Source of the DNA: Achromobacter xylosoxidans
GTDB lineage: Bacteria > Pseudomonadota > Gammaproteobacteria > Burkholderiales > Burkholderiaceae_B
Reading direction: 5' to 3'
DNA length: 64,000 nt
Assembly: GCF_002192695.1 (NCBI RefSeq)
Contig: NZ_MTLG01000082.1
Span: forward strand, 182,852-246,851
Position 1 is the first letter of the stretch, and the number at the start of each line of letters is the position of its first letter. This document shows, one piece after another, positions 53,040 through 61,016 of the stretch. The translations under genes were made by a program, and so were the position numbers. The notes beneath the pieces were generated by a model. The model was not told the DNA's origin. It worked only from the letters and a program-made list of their open reading frames with translations, and made no database searches.

Positions 53040-53660
53040 GTGCATTGCTCTAGATGCGGAGCCGCCCACAAGGGCAAAAATAGCGTATGCGACGAATGCG
53101 CAAGAGTGCTGGGCAACATGCCCAGCAAGAGCATCTTCGCACCGGACACCGGCAGTTTTGCGGCGGACGAGACGCCGCCCGCTGCGACGAGCCCGCAGCC
53201 CGCCGCCAGTGCGCCAGCCGCCGCGGCCTCTCGCGGCAGCTGGGCTGAAGCATTCCAGCGTTACCACGTTGCGCCCCTGCGGCTGCGCGGCAAGCCCGTC
53301 AAGACGGTCTGGCTGTTGGCAGCTGGCGCGGCAGGCTTGGCGGTCACCGCCCTGGGCGTCTACGCCTGGGGGATGTCGGGGTGGTGGTTCATCCTGATTT
53401 TCCTGAGCCTCGTCAGCCTGGAGACGGGGCGTGACCTGAAACGCAAGCGTTATTCGCGGTTTTTAATGATGTGCAACCTGGAGGCCAATCGCGCCGGCGA
53501 GGTTTTCTACACCGAGATTGGCGGCCAGTGCCCGGTATGCAATGGCGAATTGAAGCTCCGGGAGATCGGTCCGAAGCGCGACCAGAAGACGACGGCGGTG
53601 TGCAGCGTGAATGGCAGCCACCGCTGGCAATTCGATCCCCGCGTGCTCGGCGATCTTTGA
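53040..53660 (+). CDS. Zinc-ribbon membrane protein of unknown function
   Basis: A 206-residue protein starting at GTG 53040, with AAGGGG 5 bases ahead. The first 30 residues form a zinc ribbon (CSRCG and CDEC). An Ala/Pro-rich linker follows, then two membrane helices around residues 94-132 (VKTVWLLAAGAAGLAVTALG, WGMSGWWFILIFLSLVSL). The cytoplasmic tail has a lone CPVC and a later Cys, perhaps a second metal site. I do not know a characterised homologue. It might sense redox or metal, but that is only an inference. Confidence 0.68.
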   Translation: MHCSRCGAAHKGKNSVCDECARVLGNMPSKSIFAPDTGSFAADETPPAATSPQPAASAPAAAASRGSWAEAFQRYHVAPLRLRGKPVKTVWLLAAGAAGLAVTALGVYAWGMSGWWFILIFLSLVSLETGRDLKRKRYSRFLMMCNLEANRAGEVFYTEIGGQCPVCNGELKLREIGPKRDQKTTAVCSVNGSHRWQFDPRVLGDL

Positions 53661-53725
53661 CGCCTGCGTCCGGCGCAACCCGGCGGTCGTTCCCTGACAG
53701 CCGGGTCCGGTTCCGCCGCGCTGCC

Positions 53726-53731
53726 TATAAT
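53726..53731 (+). promoter_or_regulatory. Perfect -10 TATAAT before the radical-SAM gene
   Basis: TATAAT lies 40 bases before the ATG at 53772, giving a leader of about 34 bases. This also shows that the in-frame ATG at 53730, inside the -10 box, is not the start. No good -35 hexamer is visible. Confidence 0.5.
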
Positions 53732-53750
53732 GGCCCCGATCCCCGCTTTG

Positions 53751-53766
53751 ACGGCAATCTTGCCGT
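53751..53766 (+). promoter_or_regulatory. Leader inverted repeat just before the radical-SAM start codon
   Basis: ACGGCAA-TC-TTGCCGT is a perfect 7-base inverted repeat, able to form a 6-pair hairpin with a 4-base loop, ending 5 bases before the ATG. No Shine-Dalgarno sequence is apparent, so the hairpin occupies the ribosome-binding zone. Confidence 0.45.
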
Positions 53767-53771
53767 GCTTC

Positions 53772-55685
53772 ATGTCCTCTCTGCCTTTACGCGTGCTGTC
53801 GGTCATCCCGCCGATGACGCAGCTCAATACTCCGTATCCGTCCACCGCCTACCTGACCGGTTTCTTGCGGTCGCGCGACGTGACCTCGTTCCAGGAAGAC
53901 CTGGCGCTGGCCCTGGTGCTGCGCCTGCTGTCGGCCGACGGCCTGCGCGCCGTGGCGGAACGCGTCGCCGCCTTGCCGGCGGACAAGCACAGTCCCGCGG
54001 TCCAGTCCTTTGTGGCACAGCAGGCGCGCTACCTGGCGACCATCGGGCCCGTGATCGCCTTCCTGCAGGGCCGCGATTCGACGCTGGCGCACCGCATCGT
54101 CGGCCGCCATTTCCTGCCCGAGGGGCCACGCTTCAGCTCGCTGGACGTGTATCTGGACGAAGAGGGCGGCGATCCGCTGGGCTGGGCCTTCGGCGCCCTG
54201 GGCCTGCATGACCGCGCCAAGCACCTGGCGACGCTGTACCTGAACGATCTGGCCGACGTGCTGCGGGATGCGGTGGATCCGCGTTTCGAGTTCGTGCGCT
54301 ACGCCGAATCGCTGGCGGGCAGCCAGCCCACGTTCGACCCGCTGGCCCAGGCGCTGGCGGCGCCGCCCACGCTGGTGGATGACATGCTGCGCAGCCTGAC
54401 TTCGGAAGCGCTGGCCCGCCACGCGCCCACCGTGGTGCTCTTGTCCGTGCCGTTCCCCGGCGCGGTCTACGCCGCCTTCCGCATCGCCCAGACCATCAAG
54501 GCACATGATCCCAGCATCGTCACCGTGCTGGGCGGCGGCTTCGTCAACACCGAACTGCGCGAACTGAAGGACCCGCGGGTCTTCGACTATTTCGACTACG
54601 TGTCCCTGGACGCGGGCGAACGTCCCTTGCTGTCGCTGCTGGAACACTTGCAGGGCAAGCGTTCGCGCCAGCGCCTGGTGCGCACCTTCCTGCGCGACGC
54701 GGACACGGGCGCGGTGCGCTACGTGAACATGGTTGAACCCGACATCGCCTTCGCCGAAGTGGGCACGCCCACCTGGGATGGCCTGCCGCTGGACCGCTAC
54801 CTGTCGCTGCTGGACATGCTGAACCCCATGAACCGGCTGTGGAGCGACGGCCGCTGGAACAAGCTGACCGTGGCGCATGGCTGCTACTGGAAGAAATGCA
54901 GCTTCTGCGACGTCAGCCTGGACTACATCGGCCGCTACGAAGGCGCGTCCGCCGCGGTGCTGGCCGACCGCATCGAGGCCATCGTGCGCGAAACCGGGCA
55001 GACCGGTTTCCACTTCGTCGACGAAGCCGCGCCGCCCAAGTCGCTCAAGGCATTGGCGACCGAGCTGATCGCGCGCAACACCGGCATCTCGTGGTGGGGC
55101 AATATCCGTTTCGAGAAGACCTTCAGCCCCGAGCTCTGCGAACTGCTGGCCGACAGCGGCTGCATCGCCGTGTCGGGCGGCCTGGAGGTCGCCTCGGACC
55201 GCCTGCTGAACCTGATGAAGAAGGGCGTTTCGGTCGACCAGGTGGCGCGGGTCACGCGCGCCTTCACGGACGCCGGCATCCTGGTGCATGCCTACCTGAT
55301 GTACGGCTTTCCCACGCAGACCGTGCAGGACACCGTGGACGCGCTGGAGTACGTGCGGCAGCTGTTCGACAACGGCTGCATCCAGAGCGGCTTTTTCCAC
55401 CGGTTCGCCTGTACGGTGCATTCGCCGGTGGGGAAGAACCCCGAGGAATACGGCGTGACGCTGCGGCCCTTGCCGCCGGTGACGTTCGCCAAAAACGACG
55501 TGGGCTTCCACGACCCCACGGGCGTGGACCACGACGCGCTGGGCAAGGCACTGAAGAAAGCCATCTACAACTACATGCATGGCATCGGGCTGGACGAGGA
55601 CGTGCGCAGCTGGTTCCCGTTCCATGTGCCCAAGACCACCGTGTCGAAGCACCGGATCAGCCGGGCCTTGAGCCAGCGGGGGTAG
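53772..55685 (+). CDS. B12-binding-domain radical SAM protein
   Basis: A 637-residue enzyme. The N-terminal half looks like a cobalamin-binding Rossmann region (TVVLLSVPFPGAVYAAFRIAQTIK, VTVLGGGFVNTELRE, YVSLDAGERPLLSLLEHL). Next is a radical SAM core whose cluster motif is C371-X4-C376-X2-C379 (HGCYWKKCSFCD), one residue longer than the classic CX3CX2C. The barrel continues with GFHFVDEAAPPKSLKAL, AVSGGLEVASDRLL and HAYLMYGFPTQT. It probably uses B12 and SAM for a methylation or rearrangement. The substrate is unknown and no partner gene is next to it. Confidence 0.9.
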   Translation: MSSLPLRVLSVIPPMTQLNTPYPSTAYLTGFLRSRDVTSFQEDLALALVLRLLSADGLRAVAERVAALPADKHSPAVQSFVAQQARYLATIGPVIAFLQGRDSTLAHRIVGRHFLPEGPRFSSLDVYLDEEGGDPLGWAFGALGLHDRAKHLATLYLNDLADVLRDAVDPRFEFVRYAESLAGSQPTFDPLAQALAAPPTLVDDMLRSLTSEALARHAPTVVLLSVPFPGAVYAAFRIAQTIKAHDPSIVTVLGGGFVNTELRELKDPRVFDYFDYVSLDAGERPLLSLLEHLQGKRSRQRLVRTFLRDADTGAVRYVNMVEPDIAFAEVGTPTWDGLPLDRYLSLLDMLNPMNRLWSDGRWNKLTVAHGCYWKKCSFCDVSLDYIGRYEGASAAVLADRIEAIVRETGQTGFHFVDEAAPPKSLKALATELIARNTGISWWGNIRFEKTFSPELCELLADSGCIAVSGGLEVASDRLLNLMKKGVSVDQVARVTRAFTDAGILVHAYLMYGFPTQTVQDTVDALEYVRQLFDNGCIQSGFFHRFACTVHSPVGKNPEEYGVTLRPLPPVTFAKNDVGFHDPTGVDHDALGKALKKAIYNYMHGIGLDEDVRSWFPFHVPKTTVSKHRISRALSQRG

Positions 55686-55709
55686 GGCGCGGGCTGCGCG
55701 CCCGCCGCG

Positions 55710-57413
55710 CTAGCGCAGCAACACGTCCTCGTAGAACGCGCCCATCGGCCGCTCTGCATCCCGCACCTGGATCTCCAGCACCCAGATGCCGTCGGCGGGC
55801 ACGAAGTCCGCCTGCGCCAGCAAATGCTTGCCGTACAGCGCATGCGGGAAATCCGATACCCGGTGCCCGGGAATCTCGCGCACCAGTTCGCAGCCGTGTT
55901 CGCGCGCATATTCCGAGGCACGGTCGTATAGCGCGGCGCCCGTCAGGCCTTCCAGCCACGCCAGCCGGGCGCGCCGGAAGACCTCGCGCGCGGCCTCGGC
56001 GCAGCGCTGGCGGTCTGCATCCGCGCCCAGCACGAAAGTGTCGCCGTAGTCGCCCTCGTGGCCGTCCCACACCGGGCCGATGTCCAGCACGAAGATGTCG
56101 TGCTCCTGCAGCTTGCGGTCGTAGTCGGTGCGCTGGACAGGCGGCGATTGCGTGTCGGGGCCGAAGCGCACATAGGTCGGGTGCCAGTTGTTGGACGCGC
56201 CCACCCGGCGCAGATGATCGTCCGCCACGGCGATGGCCTCGCGCGTGGTCATGCCGGGCCGCATCAGCGCGGCGATTTCTTCCACCGCCTGCATGGAGCG
56301 CCGGCGCGCGTCCAGGATACCGGCCAGCGTGTAGCGCGGACTGATGCGCTCCCAGGGATGCGCTTCGCGCTGCGCAGGGATGCCAACCGCGCCGCCCGCT
56401 GCCGGATGGAAGGCTTCTGCCAGGTAGCGGTCCGCGGGCAGGCCGGCCGCAAGCAGCTGCGCACGCGCCGCGCTCACCATCGCCGGGTTGCCGCAGGCGT
56501 AGACCAGGCTGCGCGGCCAGTCATGCCCCGCCGCGACGGCGGCGTCCTGCACATGGCGGCGGGGCTGGCCGTCAGCGTTGTCGGCCTGGGACAGCACCGC
56601 ATGCCACTGGAATCCGTCGCCCTTGCCCTGCAAGGCGTCCAGCATCTGGCCGGCGTAACAGTCGTCCGGCGTGCGTCCGCCCCAGTACAAGGTCACCGTC
56701 TTCAGCGCGCGGCTTTCCAGCGCGGCCATGAGGATGGGGGCCACGCCCGCATAGCCCGTGCCGGTGGCCAGCAGCACCAGGTGGTCTATGCCTGCAGGCA
56801 TTTGCGCGGGCCAGGTGCAGCCGCCTTGCGCGCCATCCAGGGTCAGGGTGTCGCCGGGATTGAGGCAGGGCAGGATGCCGTCGGTGAAGGCGCCGCCAGG
56901 CATGCGACGGATATGGAACTCCAGCCGGACCGGCCCCGCCGCACCGGGCGCGTTCGCGATCGAGAAGTTGCGGCGGGCGCCGCCCTCCAGGAGCAGCTGA
57001 GCATGCTGGCCGGCCAGGTAACCGTAGTCGTCCCCGTCCTGCAGTTCGATGATGAGTTGGGTGACGTCCGGCGCCAGCGGCAGGCGCGACGCCACGCGGG
57101 CGCGGCGCGGCGGCATGGGCTGTTCGGGGGCGCGCCAGTGCGGGAAGCGCAGCGTCAGGTCGCTGGCCGCGCGGCATTGGCACATCAGCAGTTCGTCGCT
57201 GGCGGCCTGGTAGCCGCCGTCCGCGGGCGGGGCGATGCGCTCGTAGCGGCCGTCCACGACCACGGCGCGGCACGAGCCGCAGGCCCCGCGCTGACAGGAG
57301 AAGGGCACTGGCACGCCCTGGGCCAGCGCCGCCTCCAGGATCGAGGTCGAGCCGTCCGTGACGAAGGGGCCGGTCTCCAGGGTGATGGTATGGCAGGGCG
57401 GGGTGGCGTTCAT
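55710..57413 (-). CDS. Fusion: ferredoxin/flavin reductase with M24 metallopeptidase domain
   Basis: A single 567-residue frame with three modules. Residues 1-90 are a plant-type ferredoxin with cluster ligands C40-X4-C45-X2-C48 and C78. Residues 105-340 are a ferredoxin-NAD(P)H reductase unit with FAD motif RNFSIANAP, nicotinamide motif LLATGTGYAGVAPIL and YACGNPAMV. Residues 355-567 are an M24 (aminopeptidase P/creatinase/MetAP) domain with all five metal ligands: D444, D455, H517, E547, E562. Neither half is truncated. The pairing of an electron-transfer reductase with an M24 hydrolase is unusual and suggests oxidation and cleavage of one substrate. Divergent from a MocR-AraC fusion gene. 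Confidence 0.9.
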   Translation of the reverse strand: MNATPPCHTITLETGPFVTDGSTSILEAALAQGVPVPFSCQRGACGSCRAVVVDGRYERIAPPADGGYQAASDELLMCQCRAASDLTLRFPHWRAPEQPMPPRRARVASRLPLAPDVTQLIIELQDGDDYGYLAGQHAQLLLEGGARRNFSIANAPGAAGPVRLEFHIRRMPGGAFTDGILPCLNPGDTLTLDGAQGGCTWPAQMPAGIDHLVLLATGTGYAGVAPILMAALESRALKTVTLYWGGRTPDDCYAGQMLDALQGKGDGFQWHAVLSQADNADGQPRRHVQDAAVAAGHDWPRSLVYACGNPAMVSAARAQLLAAGLPADRYLAEAFHPAAGGAVGIPAQREAHPWERISPRYTLAGILDARRRSMQAVEEIAALMRPGMTTREAIAVADDHLRRVGASNNWHPTYVRFGPDTQSPPVQRTDYDRKLQEHDIFVLDIGPVWDGHEGDYGDTFVLGADADRQRCAEAAREVFRRARLAWLEGLTGAALYDRASEYAREHGCELVREIPGHRVSDFPHALYGKHLLAQADFVPADGIWVLEIQVRDAERPMGAFYEDVLLR

Positions 57414-57469
57414 GGCGGGTTCCTGGAAATTTGCCCCATGGGGGACTCAGGTGGCCAATCTACCGATAG

Positions 57470-57494
57470 AATGGCTACATGAAATAGAGCCATT
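57470..57494. promoter_or_regulatory. Inverted-repeat operator in the divergent fusion-gene promoter
   Basis: AATGGCT (57470-57476) and AGCCATT (57488-57494) form a perfect 7-base inverted repeat with an 11-base spacer. It lies in the 90-base gap between the ferredoxin-reductase-M24 gene and the MocR-AraC regulator gene, ending 9 bases before the latter's start. ATAGA also occurs twice, at 57465 and 57484, about two helical turns apart, as MocR sites often have direct repeats. Confidence 0.55.
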
Positions 57495-57503
57495 TCAAGC
57501 AAT

Positions 57504-59531
57504 ATGAACAAGCCACTTGTAGCGGGGCAGCCGGTTGCGAAGCGCCAGGAGGCCAGCCTGGACCTGCCGATGGACGCTGCGCGGCCAGGAGAATCCAAGC
57601 AGGCCTGGGTCTATCGCGAGATTCGGGAACGCATCTTGAAGGGGGCGTTGCCGTCCGCCGCGCGCCTGCCGTCCACGCGCAGCCTGGCCGCGCGCTGGCA
57701 CATCGCGCGCTCCACGGTCGAAGCCGCCTACGACCAATTGCGCAGCGAAGGCTATACCGCGGGCACGGTCGGCTCGGGCACCTATGTGGCGGCGGTGATT
57801 CCGGACAACTTCTTCCGGGCAGGGCTACCGGGCGAGGGCGCGGCAGGGTCCCCGGCGCGAGAGCCGGCGCCTGTATCGCAAGCGGGCGCGGCGCAACGTG
57901 TGGCAAGCGCCAGCGCGCCGCCGCCCGCGCCGCAAATGGCCGCAATCTTCGCGCCGGCGCAGCCCAACTCCCAGTTCTTCTCCCGCAGCGCCGACGCCGC
58001 GCTCTTTCCCATGGAACGCTGGCGCAAGGGGCTCATGGCCAGCGCGCGCCGGGTGACGCCGGCCCAGCTCGCCAATGACGAGCCGCAAGGCTGGCGCGCG
58101 CTGCGCGAGCAGATCGCGCGCTACCTGGGCGCGGCTCGCGGCATCAGCTGCGAGCCGGACCAGGTCATCATCCTGAGCGGCATCCGCGACGGCCTGGACC
58201 TCTGCGGCCAGCTCCTGCTGCAGCCGCAGGACAAGGTGCTGATCGAGGATCCCGGCTACCTGAATGCCGAGCCCATCTTCGGCCAATACACGCGGCACAT
58301 CGTCCCCCTGGCCATAGACGCCGAAGGCTTTCCAGTTGCGCAGGCCCGGCGCCAGCGCGGCGTGAAGCTCGCGCACGTCACGCCCGCCCACCAGTCGCCC
58401 ACTGGCATCACCATGCCTGTGTCGCGCCGCCTGGAACTGCTGGACTGGGCCGCGCAGGCCGGCTGCTGGATCGTCGAGGACGACTACGACAGCGAGTTCA
58501 GCTACGATGGCGCGCCGCTGGCCGCCCTGAAAAGCCTGGACACGGCCGATCGTGTCATCCACTGCGGCAGCTTCAACAAGACGCTCTTCAACGCCTTGCG
58601 CATCGGCTATGCGGTGGTGCCCAAGGAACTGGCGCCCGCTTTCGTGCAGGCGCGCCGCCGGGCAGGGCGCGTGCCCAGCATCATCGAACAGATGACGCTC
58701 GCGGCGTTCCTGCAGGACGGCAGCTTCGCCCGCCATGTGCGCAAGGCCCGCGGCGCGTACGCGCGCCGCCGCGACGCCGCGCTGAGCGCCCTGCGGCAGG
58801 CGGTGGGCGCTGATGCGTTGCGCGTCAGTGGCGAGCATGCGGGCTTTCACCTGCTTTGGTGGCTGCCGCCGGACTGGGACCTGGCGCGGGCCGTGGCGGC
58901 GGCGCGCGCCGCAGGCGTGGGCATGCAGCCGGTCGCGGACTTCTGCCGCAAAGTGGACCTGCCGCCTGGCGTGGTGCTGGGCTATAGCGCGGTGGATGAG
59001 GATGCCCTGCTGAAGCTGGGGACGCTGCTGGCGCAGGCGGCGCCGGGCCTGGGCCCACAGCAGGATCCCGCCTTGCTGCGGCGCCTGCTGCGCGCCAGGG
59101 ACCGCATGGATGCAGCCTCGCAGGAAGCCTGGCCGGTGGAGCGCCTGGCCGAAGTCAGCGGCATCTCCAAGGCCCATTTCGCGCATTCGTTCAAGCGCGC
59201 CTTCGGCCTGCCGCCGCACCGCTACCTGCTGACGCGGCGCATCGAGCAAAGCGTGGCCCTGTTGCGGGACACGGATCAGAGCGTCACGCAAATCGCCTAC
59301 GCCACGGGCTGGGAAAGCCTGGGCACCTATAGCCGCATCTTCCGCGACATCACGGGGCTGAGCCCCAGCGCCATGCGCGCGCAGGCGCGTGCCGGGATGC
59401 AGCCCCTGGACCGCGTGCCTGCCTGCGTGGTGAAAGCCGCACAGCGCCCCGATCTCAACATCGCTGTTTTGGAGAAGCGCCGCCGCGAGGCCAACGGTAA
59501 ATTTCCGCCATCAACCAAGGAGGTCTCATGA
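57504..59531 (+). CDS. MocR-type regulator fused to an AraC DNA-binding domain
   Basis: A 675-residue regulator with three domains. Residues 30-95 are a GntR-type winged helix (WVYREIRERILKGAL, RLPSTRSLAARWHIARSTVEAAYDQLRSEGY). Residues 150-515 are an aminotransferase-like PLP domain with Schiff-base K359 in GSFNKTLF and Asp D326/D327 in VEDDYDSEF. Residues 525-625 are an AraC-type double helix-turn-helix (LAEVSGISKAHFAHSFKRAFGLPPHRYLLTRRIEQS, VTQIAYATGWESLGTYSRIFRDITGLSP). Ordinary MocR proteins are about 450-500 residues and end before the AraC part. The stop overlaps the downstream VOC start by four bases (ATGA). Probably a PLP-dependent sensor for the divergent fusion gene. Confidence 0.92.
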   Translation: MNKPLVAGQPVAKRQEASLDLPMDAARPGESKQAWVYREIRERILKGALPSAARLPSTRSLAARWHIARSTVEAAYDQLRSEGYTAGTVGSGTYVAAVIPDNFFRAGLPGEGAAGSPAREPAPVSQAGAAQRVASASAPPPAPQMAAIFAPAQPNSQFFSRSADAALFPMERWRKGLMASARRVTPAQLANDEPQGWRALREQIARYLGAARGISCEPDQVIILSGIRDGLDLCGQLLLQPQDKVLIEDPGYLNAEPIFGQYTRHIVPLAIDAEGFPVAQARRQRGVKLAHVTPAHQSPTGITMPVSRRLELLDWAAQAGCWIVEDDYDSEFSYDGAPLAALKSLDTADRVIHCGSFNKTLFNALRIGYAVVPKELAPAFVQARRRAGRVPSIIEQMTLAAFLQDGSFARHVRKARGAYARRRDAALSALRQAVGADALRVSGEHAGFHLLWWLPPDWDLARAVAAARAAGVGMQPVADFCRKVDLPPGVVLGYSAVDEDALLKLGTLLAQAAPGLGPQQDPALLRRLLRARDRMDAASQEAWPVERLAEVSGISKAHFAHSFKRAFGLPPHRYLLTRRIEQSVALLRDTDQSVTQIAYATGWESLGTYSRIFRDITGLSPSAMRAQARAGMQPLDRVPACVVKAAQRPDLNIAVLEKRRREANGKFPPSTKEVS

Positions 59532-59944
59532 ACCCAGGCATCAATGTGGCGGGCGTGTACGTGGACGATCAGGACGCGGCGTTGGCGTTCTACGTGGACA
59601 AGCTCGGATTTCGCGTCCATACGGACGTGCGCAATGGACCGTACCGGTGGCTGACGGTCCAGCATCCGGATCAGCCCTCGTTCCAGCTCGGCCTGTTCGC
59701 GCCCGGCCCGCCCATCCACGACGAGGTTACCGCGCAGACTTTGCGCGCCATGGTGGCGAAGGGGGCCATGCCGCCCCTGGTCCTGCATGTGGCCGACTGC
59801 CGCGCAGAGCATGCCCGGCTGCAGGCCCTGGGCGTCGAATTCACGCAGGAACCCATCGAACGCTACGGCAGCGTGGACGCGGGCTTCCGCGATCCGGCGG
59901 GCAATGGCTGGAAAATGATCCAGGCGCCGCGCGGCGCGGGATGA
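59528..59944 (+). CDS. VOC-family protein (glyoxalase-like)
   Basis: A 138-residue vicinal-oxygen-chelate protein with the two beta-alpha-beta-beta-beta modules typical of glyoxalase/bleomycin-resistance proteins (DQDAALAFYVDKLGFRV, then VADCRAEHARLQALGVEF). The usual metal-ligand text is only partly clear (LVLHVADC, DPAGNGWKM). The start codon overlaps the MocR-AraC stop by four bases, with AAGGAGG ahead. AraC-type regulators are often followed by such VOC genes, which suggests the AraC module and this gene came in together. Confidence 0.9.
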   Translation: MNPGINVAGVYVDDQDAALAFYVDKLGFRVHTDVRNGPYRWLTVQHPDQPSFQLGLFAPGPPIHDEVTAQTLRAMVAKGAMPPLVLHVADCRAEHARLQALGVEFTQEPIERYGSVDAGFRDPAGNGWKMIQAPRGAG

Positions 59945-59972
59945 CAGCTGGCCTCGGGCGCGGGCGGCGCGG

Positions 59973-60404
59973 TCAGTAGGTGATCCGCACCGAGGCCGCG
60001 CTGCGTTCGGCGCGCGCGCGGGTGACGGCTTCGATATTGTTGCCGTCCGGGTCCAGCACAAACGCGGCGTAGTAGCCGGGATGATAGGCCGCGCGCTCGC
60101 CCGGCGGGCCGTTATCCCGGCCGCCGTGCGCCATCGCCGCCTTGTAGAACGCATCCACCATGGCCTGGTCTTCCGCCTGGAAGGCCAGGTGTATGCGGCC
60201 GGTCAGTTCGCCTTGCACCTCGGCGCTGCCGGGCGCGGAGATGAACAACTCGTCCGCCCAGAAGTTGTTTTCGTCGGAGCCGCCGATGGGAATCCGCAAG
60301 GCATTGAAGACTGCCGTGTAGAACGCCTTGCTGGCGGGCAGGTCGCGCACGACCAGCCCGATGTGATCGATCAAGCGGCCCTTGTGTCGTTCTTTCTGCG
60401 CCAT
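59973..60404 (-). CDS. VOC-family protein (glyoxalase/bleomycin-resistance-like)
   Basis: A 143-residue VOC protein, about one family unit in size. Diagnostic text is IDHIGLVVRDLPASKAFYTAVFNALRI near the N-terminus and PDGNNIEAV near the C-terminus, the classic paired half-motifs of metal-binding VOC enzymes. Unlike its neighbour at 59528, it is on the minus strand. GGAGCG lies ahead of the ATG at 60404. The substrate is unknown. Confidence 0.88.
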   Translation of the reverse strand: MAQKERHKGRLIDHIGLVVRDLPASKAFYTAVFNALRIPIGGSDENNFWADELFISAPGSAEVQGELTGRIHLAFQAEDQAMVDAFYKAAMAHGGRDNGPPGERAAYHPGYYAAFVLDPDGNNIEAVTRARAERSAASVRITY

Positions 60405-60516
60405 GCATCGCTCCTGGCTATCGAGGTGGGGGGACAATCAGCGGTGTCAGACTACGCTTGCCCGCGCCCGGTTTCAAGCCGCCGCGCAGCCGCTTGGAGC
60501 GCGCGGCCAGGTCCGC

Positions 60517-60855
60517 TCAATCCTTGCCCGCCATGGCCCGCATGGGCTGGCAGGTCAGTTCCTTTTCTTCCTCGCCGAAATCCGCCATGTCCTTGCGCGC
60601 CTTGGTGTAGGCGCGCAGATATTCGGCATCGAACACCAGCGACGACACGCCGGACTCGCGCGTGGCGGATTGCTGCCGTTTCTTCAGGATCTCCAGCAGT
60701 TCGGGAGTCAGCACCTGGCAATACTCCATGATCGCGTGGATCTGGGCCAAGGAGGTGGCGCGCTCCAGGTTCTGTTGCGCCGAGACGGTTGCCGCGGACA
60801 GCGACAGGACGGCGGCGGCAGTCCAGGAGGCCGGCTTGAGCAGGGAATGAGGCAT
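60517..60855 (-). CDS. Small secreted protein of unknown function
   Basis: A 112-residue protein with a signal peptide (LLKPASWTAAAVLSLSAATVSAQ) and a short mature part of mostly helical, charged text (IHAIMEYCQVLTPELLEILKKRQQ, AYTKARKDMADFGEEEKELTCQPM). Two cysteines, in MEYCQV and ELTCQP, could pair. No family recognised. A possible periplasmic helper or stress protein; nothing nearby supports a specific role. Confidence 0.7.
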   Translation of the reverse strand: MPHSLLKPASWTAAAVLSLSAATVSAQQNLERATSLAQIHAIMEYCQVLTPELLEILKKRQQSATRESGVSSLVFDAEYLRAYTKARKDMADFGEEEKELTCQPMRAMAGKD

Positions 60856-60949
60856 TGCGGGGTACTTCCGTTCATATGGCTGGAGCCCGCATTTAACACG
60901 ATCTTCCGCGGCCCGGACTTCGATGCCCTGGGAAAGGGGGCTGTCGGTC

Positions 60950-60955
60950 TACAAT
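60950..60955 (+). promoter_or_regulatory. -10-like TACAAT before the hydroxyacid dehydrogenase gene
   Basis: TACAAT lies 61 bases ahead of the ATG at 61017 and is the clearest -10-like hexamer in the gap. No good -35 element is seen at normal spacing. Confidence 0.4.
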
Positions 60956-61016
60956 TCCCCCCGCTCCATCCGGGGCCCAGGCTGTCTGTACGTGTAGTGT
61001 CGATAAAGGTCTACCC

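Noticed and set aside
53730..53732. Upstream in-frame ATG for the radical-SAM gene
   Set aside because: It lies inside a TATAAT box, so it would not be transcribed from that promoter. The ATG at 53772 fits the family start.
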